Source: a virus. From it: 35,523 nucleotides of DNA. This document shows positions 30,573-35,523 of the stretch, piece by piece (positions within the stretch are counted from its first letter, which is position 1; each line of letters opens with the position of its first letter). Where the stretch lies: the IMG/VR virus record IMGVR_UViG_3300047469_000375, positions 1 through 35,523 of that record. One strand, 5' to 3'. The notes under the pieces were generated by a model, which made no database searches, was not told the DNA's origin, and saw nothing but the letters and a program-made list of their open reading frames with translations. The position numbers were made by a program, and so were the translations under genes.

Positions 30573-30656
30573 GCGTGAATCCTCAGAGCGGTGGCTGTTT
30601 ACCTTGGCGAGGAACGCATGGTGTTGAACGCGAGCCGGACGGGCAACGAGCCGCCG

Positions 30657-30676
30657 TTGTAGACGCGGGGATTACA
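30657..30676 (-). promoter_or_regulatory. predicted Ogr-binding box between O and P (PO, possibly PP)
   Basis: TTGTAG (30657-30662) and TTACA (30672-30676), nine bases apart, lie in the 151-bp gap between divergent O and P. Its orientation matches the other two, toward O. No second box in the opposite orientation was found, so the same dyad may serve P or P may use another signal. Confidence 0.75.
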
Positions 30677-30723
30677 AGCGCCGGCGCGGGCACTGTTCGC
30701 GCGCGGGCGGCAGCATTCGCACC

Positions 30724-32481
30724 ATGAATGCCACCGTCGAAATACCTACCGACCACCGCCGCCATGCCAAGCACTTGTATTGGCAGGGCTATCGCGTGTC
30801 CGAGATTGCCGAGCTGATCGGCGAGAAGGAAAAGACCCTGCACAGCTGGAAGGCCCGCGACGAGTGGGATCGGGCCACCCCGCTGGAACGTATCCAGGCG
30901 GCAACCGAAGCCCGCCTGGTGCAACTGATCCTCAAGGATCCCAAGTCCGGATCGGACTATAAGGAAATCGACCTGCTGCACCGTCAGCTGGAACGCCAGG
31001 CGCGTATTCAGCGCTTCAACGACGGCGGTACCGAAACCGAGCTGAATCCGAAGCTGGCCAAACGCAATGAGGGGTCGAAGACGGCGCCCAAACGCAATGT
31101 GTTCGATGAAGAGCACATCGAAAAGCTGACGGAAGCGTTCCTCGACGGTTGTTTCGGTTACCAACTGGACTGGTACAAGGCGGGCAATCAGCGCACCCGT
31201 ACCATCCTCAAATCCCGGCAGGTCGGGGCGACGTACTATTTCGCCCGGGAAGCGCTGCTCGATGCGTTGACCACCGGGCGCAACCAGATCTTCCTGTCTG
31301 CCTCGAAAAATCAGGCGCACATCTTCAAGGCCTACATTCAGGCGTTTGCCCGCGAGGTGGTCGGTGTCGAACTCACCGGCGATCCGATCATTCTGGGCAA
31401 CGGCGCCGAGCTGCATTTTCTCGGTACCAACGCCCGAACCGCCCAGGGCTACCACGGCAACTTTTACTTCGACGAATTCTTCTGGACGTTCAAGTTCAAG
31501 GAATTGAACAAGGTCGCCAGTGGCATGGCGATGCAGAAGCAATACCGGCGCACCTACTTTTCCACGCCCTCGAGCATGGCGCACGAAGCCTATACGTTCT
31601 GGACCGGTGAGCGCTTCAACAAGGGCAAACCGGTCGCGCAGCGGATCAAGATCGATGTGTCGCACAACGCGCTGCAACAGGGTCGATTGTGTGAGGACAA
31701 GGTGTGGCGGCAGATCGTCACGATTCTGGACGCAGAAGACCGTGGCTGCGACCTGTTCGACCTGGACGAACTGCGCCAGGAATACGATGCCGAGGCCTTC
31801 CAGAACCTGCTGATGTGCCAGTTCGTCGACGACGGGGCGAGCATTTTTCCGCTGGCCATGTTGCAGCCGTGCATGGTCGACAGTTGGGATCTCTGGGCCC
31901 TGGACTACAAACCCTTTGCCGCAAAGCCGTTTGGCGATCGACAGGTCTGGTTGGGCTACGACCCTGCGGAAAATGGTGACAGTGCCGGTCTGGTGGTGGT
32001 GGCCCCGCCGCTGGTGCCCGGGGGCAAGTTCCGGGTCCTTGAGCGCTTTCAGTTTCGCGGCCTGGACTTTGCCGCGCAGGCTGAGGCCATTCGCCAGATC
32101 ACCAAACGCTATTGGGTGACCTACATCGGCATCGACATCACCGGCATGGGCTCGGGCGTGGCCCAGCTGGTGAAGCAGTTCTTCCCGAACATCACCACCT
32201 TCAGCTATTCGCCGCAAATCAAAACCGACCTGGTGCTCAAAGCCTACGACGTCATCAAAAACGGCCGATTGGAGTTCGACGCCGGCTGGATCGACATGGC
32301 TCAGTCGCTGATGGCGATTCGCAAAACCGTTACCGCCTCCGGGCGCCAGTTCACCTACACCGCCGGTCGCACCGACGAGACTGGCCACGCTGACCTGGCT
32401 TGGGCGCTGTTTCACGCCTTGCAACACGAACCCCTCGAAGGGCAAACAACCGCAAATACCGGATTTATGGAGTCGTATTGA
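30724..32481 (+). CDS. P: terminase large subunit gpP
   Basis: The 585-aa protein has an N-terminal helix-turn-helix (LYWQGYRVSEIAELIGEKEK), an ATPase domain with Walker A-like KSRQVGAT (163-170) and Walker B NFYFDEFFW (D250, E251), and a C-terminal RNase H-like nuclease with acidic residues D413 (GYDPA), D471 (IGIDITG) and D557 (GHADLAW). It cuts at cos and drives DNA into the procapsid with gpM. Its stop shares a base with the next ATG (TGATG). The region from codon 380 on is duplicated in the following gene. Confidence 0.96.
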   Translation: MNATVEIPTDHRRHAKHLYWQGYRVSEIAELIGEKEKTLHSWKARDEWDRATPLERIQAATEARLVQLILKDPKSGSDYKEIDLLHRQLERQARIQRFNDGGTETELNPKLAKRNEGSKTAPKRNVFDEEHIEKLTEAFLDGCFGYQLDWYKAGNQRTRTILKSRQVGATYYFAREALLDALTTGRNQIFLSASKNQAHIFKAYIQAFAREVVGVELTGDPIILGNGAELHFLGTNARTAQGYHGNFYFDEFFWTFKFKELNKVASGMAMQKQYRRTYFSTPSSMAHEAYTFWTGERFNKGKPVAQRIKIDVSHNALQQGRLCEDKVWRQIVTILDAEDRGCDLFDLDELRQEYDAEAFQNLLMCQFVDDGASIFPLAMLQPCMVDSWDLWALDYKPFAAKPFGDRQVWLGYDPAENGDSAGLVVVAPPLVPGGKFRVLERFQFRGLDFAAQAEAIRQITKRYWVTYIGIDITGMGSGVAQLVKQFFPNITTFSYSPQIKTDLVLKAYDVIKNGRLEFDAGWIDMAQSLMAIRKTVTASGRQFTYTAGRTDETGHADLAWALFHALQHEPLEGQTTANTGFMESY

Positions 32482-33376
32482 TGAGCATAAACAAACGCGA
32501 AGACAACTTGGCCATCCCCGAGTCTCTAACCGAGAGCGAACTATTGCCCGCTCAACGGGGCCCTGTTGAGGCGTTAACTGTCACTGATCCTGAGCCGATG
32601 CTCGATAACCGAACGATCTCCGACTACGTGCAGACCTGCATGGTCGACAGCTGGAACCTGTGGGCTCAAGACTACCGCCCGTTTGCCGCGCGCCCGTTCG
32701 GTGATCAGCAGGTCTCGGTTGGCTACCATTCCGAAAGTCTGGTGGTGATTGCCCCGCCAAAGGTAACCTGCCGTAAGTTCAGGGTCCTCGAGCGGCACGT
32801 GTTCCGTGGCATGAGTTTCGCCGCCCAGGCAGAGGCCCTTCGCCAGATCACCCTGCGTTACCGGGTTACCTATATCAGCATCGACATTACGGGCATAGGC
32901 GCCAGCGTGGCCCACCTGGTGAAGCAATTTTTCCCTGATGTCACCACTTTCCGCTATTTGCCAGAAGTCAGAACCAAATTGGTGTTGAAGGCCTGCGACG
33001 TCATTAAAAACAGGCGTCTTGAGTTCGACACGGACTGGATCGAGATGGCGCAATCCCTGGTGACCGTCTTCGAGGCTGTTACGGCCTCCGGGCGCCAGTC
33101 CACTCAGACCGCGGGTCTCACCGACGCAACCGGCCATGCCGATTTTGCCTGGGCACTGTTTCACGCCTTGCAGCACGACCCCCTCGAAGGGCAGGCCTCG
33201 ACGAACACCAGGTCTGGGAGTCCTACTGATGAGCAAGCGTAAGCAAGGCACCCAGCTGGCCACTACCCCAGCCCCCATTGAGGGCGAGCTGCTGCCGCCG
33301 GCGTCGGGACCTGTTGAGGCGTTCACCTTCGGTGACCCCACGCCCGTGCTCGATGGCCGGGAGATCCTCGACTACC
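31862..33376 (+). repeat. tandem duplication of the P 3'-end / Q 5'-end segment
   Basis: Unit 1 (31862-32628) and unit 2 (32629-33376) each hold the 3' third of P followed by the first 150 bases of Q. Each unit starts at TGCAG (31862, 32629) and the same TGCAG ends unit 2 in Q at 33377, so the join sits on a 5-base microhomology. The copies differ by many substitutions (about two thirds amino-acid identity by eye in the P part) and small gaps. Confidence 0.88.
32481..33242 (+). CDS. chimeric Q'-P' protein: portal N-terminus joined to a degenerate terminase nuclease copy
   Basis: The 253-aa protein has residues 1-51 like the start of portal Q (ESELLPAQRGPVEALTVTDP versus EGELLPPASGPVEAFTFGDP), then residues 53-239 like P from residue 383 on. 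In the nuclease copy the first catalytic aspartate is lost (GYDPAENGDSAG became GYHSES), while the later ones (D135, D221) remain, so it should not cut DNA. A one-base deletion near the end shifts the frame past the old P stop and into the first codons of Q. The frame is open throughout. It may be a non-functional relic, or an inhibitor or adaptor of packaging. Confidence 0.88.
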   Translation: MSINKREDNLAIPESLTESELLPAQRGPVEALTVTDPEPMLDNRTISDYVQTCMVDSWNLWAQDYRPFAARPFGDQQVSVGYHSESLVVIAPPKVTCRKFRVLERHVFRGMSFAAQAEALRQITLRYRVTYISIDITGIGASVAHLVKQFFPDVTTFRYLPEVRTKLVLKACDVIKNRRLEFDTDWIEMAQSLVTVFEAVTASGRQSTQTAGLTDATGHADFAWALFHALQHDPLEGQASTNTRSGSPTDEQA

Positions 33377-34281
33377 TGCAGTGCTGGGCCAATGGGCGCT
33401 GGTTTGAAACACCGATGTCCATGGAGGGCCTGGCCAAAACCACACGGGCCAGCGTGTACCTGCAGTCGGGACTGAACTTCAAGCGCAACATGCTCGCGCG
33501 CACCTTCATCCCCCACCGGCTGTTGAGCCGTCAGGCCTTTGAGCAGTTCGCCCTGGACTGGCTGTGGAGCGGCAACTGCTACCTGGAAAAGCGCACCAAC
33601 ATGCTGCGCAGCACCATGGGCCTGCTGCCACCGCTGGCCAAGTACATGCGCCGAGGCGTGGACCTTGAGACCTATTACCAGGTACGCGGCTGGAAGGACG
33701 AACACGCCTTTGCGCCTGGCTCGATCTGCCACCTGCGCGAAGCCGATATCAACCAGGAGATCTACGGCCTGCCGGAATGGCTGGCCGCGCTGCAGAGCGC
33801 GCTGCTCAACGAGAGCGCCACGCTGTTTCGGCGCAAGTACTACAACAACGGCAGTCACGCCGGTTTCATCCTGTACATGACCGACGCGGCGCAGAAAGAG
33901 GAGGACATCGAGGCGCTGCGCACCCAGCTGAAGAACTCCAAAGGGCCGGGCAACTTTCGCAACCTGTTCGTTTACGCGCCCGCCGGTAAGAAAGACGGCA
34001 TCCAGCTTATTCCGGTCAGCGAGGTGGCGGCCAAGGATGAATTCAGCTCGATCAAGAACATCAGCCGCGACGACATGCTCGCGGCGCTGCGCATTCCTCC
34101 GCAGCTGATGGGCATCGTGCCGCAGAACGCCGGCGGCTTTGGTTCGCTAAGAGAGGCGGCCGAGGTCTGGGCGGTCAACGAGCTGGAACCGCTGCAGGCA
34201 CGCTTGGCCCAGGTGAATGACTGGCTGGGCGAGGAGGTGGTGCGCTTCAAGCCCTTTGAGCTTCCAACAGGAACCAAGTAA
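33229..34281 (+). CDS. Q: portal protein gpQ
   Basis: The 350-aa protein starts MSKRKQGTQLATTPAPIEGE and contains SVYLQSGLNFKRNMLARTFI, then NESATLFRRKYYNNGSHAGF and LRIPPQLMGIVPQNAGGFGS, standard for P2 Q (344 aa). Twelve copies form the vertex through which DNA passes. ATG 33229 is chosen over the frame from 33136, since it aligns with the family start. It overlaps the end of the chimeric gene by 14 bp instead of following P directly. Confidence 0.95.
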   Translation: MSKRKQGTQLATTPAPIEGELLPPASGPVEAFTFGDPTPVLDGREILDYLQCWANGRWFETPMSMEGLAKTTRASVYLQSGLNFKRNMLARTFIPHRLLSRQAFEQFALDWLWSGNCYLEKRTNMLRSTMGLLPPLAKYMRRGVDLETYYQVRGWKDEHAFAPGSICHLREADINQEIYGLPEWLAALQSALLNESATLFRRKYYNNGSHAGFILYMTDAAQKEEDIEALRTQLKNSKGPGNFRNLFVYAPAGKKDGIQLIPVSEVAAKDEFSSIKNISRDDMLAALRIPPQLMGIVPQNAGGFGSLREAAEVWAVNELEPLQARLAQVNDWLGEEVVRFKPFELPTGTK

Positions 34282-34283
34282 TC

Positions 34284-34300
34284 GCCCCGCGCAGCGGGGC
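34284..34300 (+). other. GC-rich hairpin after Q
   Basis: GCCCCGC (34284-34290) pairs with GCGGGGC (34294-34300) around a GCA loop, right after the Q stop. There is no T-run, so it is either a weak terminator or an mRNA stabiliser. A cos site is expected near here in P2, but I could not identify one. Confidence 0.5.
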
Positions 34301-34340
34301 AACACGTAAATCAACATCATCGTCGAAATAAGGGCAATTT

Positions 34341-35135
34341 TTGAGCACACCCATTATCCCGTGGATGGGCGGCAAGCGCCGTCTGGCAGACCGTCTGATT
34401 CCACTGTTTCCACCCCATGAATGTTATGTCGAAGTCTTTGCCGGCGGCGCCGCGCTCTACTTCATGCGGCCCCAGGCGGCGCCGGTAGAAGTCCTCAACG
34501 ACATCAACGGCGACCTGGTGACGTTGTACCGCGTGGTGCAGAACCACCTGGAGGAGTTTGTGCGCCAGTTCAAGTGGGCACTCAGCTCCCGCCAGGTGTT
34601 TGAGTGGCAGAAGATGACCCGGCCGGAAACCCTCACCGATATCCAGCGCGCTGCGCGCTTTTTCTACCTGCAGCACCATGCGTTCGCCGGCAAGGTCAGT
34701 GGGCAGACTTTTGGTACTGCCACCACGGCCCCGGCGATCAACCTGCTGCGGATCGAGGAAAACCTGTCTGCAGCCTGGCAGCGGCTGTCGGGCACCTATG
34801 TCGAGAACCTGGGCTGGCTTGAATGCGCCGAACGCTACGACCGGCCGCACACCTTCCATTACATGGACCCGCCTTACTGGCAGACCGCAGGCTATGGGGT
34901 GGACTTTCCGTTTGAGAACTACGAGCGGATGGCCGACTTCATGCGCCGCTGCAAGGGCAAGGTGATGGTCAGCATCAACGACCACCCGGACATCCGGCGC
35001 GTGTTTGAGGGGTTTCATTTCGAGACGTTGGACATCCGCTACAGCAGCACCAACCAACGCCAAGGCAAAGCTGAGGTCAGCGGCGAACTGGTGATCATGA
35101 ACTGGGAGCCGGCAGCGCTGGGCCAGTTGTTTTGA
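34341..35135 (+). CDS. phage DNA adenine methylase (Dam-like)
   Basis: The 264-aa protein has the D12-class adenine methylase signatures: N-terminal IPWMGGKRRLADRLI, SAM-binding EVFAGGAALY (31-40), LNDINGDL and catalytic DPPYW (176-180). It methylates N6 of adenine in an unknown short site, likely against host restriction or for replication control. The start is TTG 34341 with AAGGG upstream, which gives MSTPIIPWMGG as in the family; a first ATG at 34365 would cut into the SAM motif. With the cytosine methyltransferase this phage has two modifying activities. Confidence 0.92.
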   Translation: MSTPIIPWMGGKRRLADRLIPLFPPHECYVEVFAGGAALYFMRPQAAPVEVLNDINGDLVTLYRVVQNHLEEFVRQFKWALSSRQVFEWQKMTRPETLTDIQRAARFFYLQHHAFAGKVSGQTFGTATTAPAINLLRIEENLSAAWQRLSGTYVENLGWLECAERYDRPHTFHYMDPPYWQTAGYGVDFPFENYERMADFMRRCKGKVMVSINDHPDIRRVFEGFHFETLDIRYSSTNQRQGKAEVSGELVIMNWEPAALGQLF

Positions 35136-35158
35136 ACTAATGGCGTGCCGCATCCTGA

Positions 35159-35181
35159 GCCGCCCATGAGGCGGCTTTTTA
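35159..35181 (+). terminator. intrinsic terminator after the adenine methylase
   Basis: AGCCGCC (35159-35165), loop CATGA, GGCGGCT (35171-35177) followed by a run of T (35177-35181) and ATT. This is a standard rho-independent terminator for the rightward P-Q-methylase transcript. Confidence 0.9.
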
Positions 35182-35223
35182 TTGTCCTGCTCGTCTCAGG
35201 GTTCAAAGCCTAAGACTCCAGCG

Positions 35224-35523
35224 TCAATGCGCAGCAATAGGCTGGATGGCCAGCCTCAAACCCATGGCGCGCAAGATCGCGCTTAGGCTGCTGACGGCGG
35301 GATTTCCCTCGGCTGACAGCGTTCGGTAAAGCTGGTTTGGGTTCAGGTCAGCTGATTTAGCCACACCTCGGACGCCACCAAAGGCGTCTGTCATTTGGCG
35401 TAAAGCAATCAGCAGTTCGCCCTGCTCGCCGTCCTCGAGGATGCTGTTCAGCAGCTCCACGGCATAGGTCGGATCTTTGCGGAACACATCGGCCATTGCC
35501 GCGTCATGTGATCTGTCTTTCAT
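35224..35523 (-). CDS. HTH antitoxin-like protein (COG3636 / HigA-type), at window edge
   Basis: The 99-aa protein has ALRQMTDAFGGVRGVAKSAD, then LNPNQLYRTLSAEGNPAVSS and LSAILRAMGLRLAIQPI, the pattern of COG3636 addiction-module antidotes and related HTH proteins. These usually pair with a RelE/HigB-family toxin encoded immediately upstream, which would lie beyond the right edge. The start codon uses the last three bases of the window, so an earlier start cannot be excluded. It is convergent with the methylase across the terminator. Confidence 0.75.
   Translation of the reverse strand: MKDRSHDAAMADVFRKDPTYAVELLNSILEDGEQGELLIALRQMTDAFGGVRGVAKSADLNPNQLYRTLSAEGNPAVSSLSAILRAMGLRLAIQPIAAH

Noticed and set aside
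28833-30578. A 581-codon open frame antisense to N and O
   Set aside because: Shadow of the capsid and scaffold genes; no ribosome site or domain.
30583-32445. A 620-codon open frame antisense to terminase P
   Set aside because: It is a shadow of the GC-rich P gene, shows no recognisable domains and has low-complexity composition.
1-35523. CRISPR array, tRNA or insertion sequence
   Set aside because: No regularly spaced repeat set, cloverleaf or transposase-like frame was seen anywhere in the window.

Overview
The window is almost entirely one P2-like (peduovirid) temperate phage genome in its prophage order, most likely in a Pseudomonas. The evidence is a complete P2-type head and contractile-tail gene set (Q P O N M L X ... 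R S V W J I H, FI FII E T U D), a GC-rich genome, a PrtN-family activator typical of Pseudomonas prophages, and a PotF/SpuD-type polyamine-binding protein. No integrase, attachment site or host flanking gene is seen, so the prophage probably continues past position 1. The right edge ends in an HTH protein of the HigA/COG3636 type.

Layout. (1) 1-9930, minus strand: the early operon, read leftward from a promoter at 9968-9996. It encodes a Cro-like protein, an Ogr-type zinc-finger late activator, small unknowns, a 909-aa zinc-finger/Toprim primase-helicase, a stand-alone paralogue of its helicase domain, several small phage proteins, a cytosine-5 DNA methyltransferase with a six-fold repeated recognition region, a zinc-ribbon protein and a PrtN-like activator. 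Three genes of this operon share a repeated leader: a hairpin with different stems but the same six-base loop, then an identical ribosome binding site. (2) 10003-10344, plus: the repressor, divergent from the early operon across an operator region. (3) 10468-12453: an AT-richer cargo block, a LuxR-type regulator divergent from a polyamine-binding protein. (4) 12705-12869: a 54-aa protein followed by a bidirectional terminator. (5) 12906-30572, minus: the late genes in P2 order. E carries the P2-type T6G frameshift site, and a holin/endolysin cassette is followed by an unusual P-loop NTPase mini-cassette where P2 keeps its spanin genes. (6) 30724-34281, plus: terminase P and portal Q, separated by a chimeric gene produced by a tandem duplication. 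(7) 34341-35135: an adenine methylase and a terminator. (8) 35224-35523, minus: the HTH protein.

How it works together. The repressor (10003) should shut the leftward early promoter through direct repeats lying on it. After induction the early operon makes replication proteins, methyltransferases and the Ogr homologue. Ogr should then turn on the late operons: an identical site, TTGTAG-N9-TTACA, was found at exactly three places, upstream of gene O, gene V and gene FI. These are the places where P2 has its late promoters PO, PV and PF.

Most notable observations: the three-site late regulon; the tandem duplication giving a Q'-P' chimera that lacks a nuclease aspartate; the repeated hairpin-RBS leader; the repeat-built methyltransferase; the primase-helicase paralogue; the LuxR/polyamine cargo with a 22-bp dyad; and the NTPase mini-cassette.
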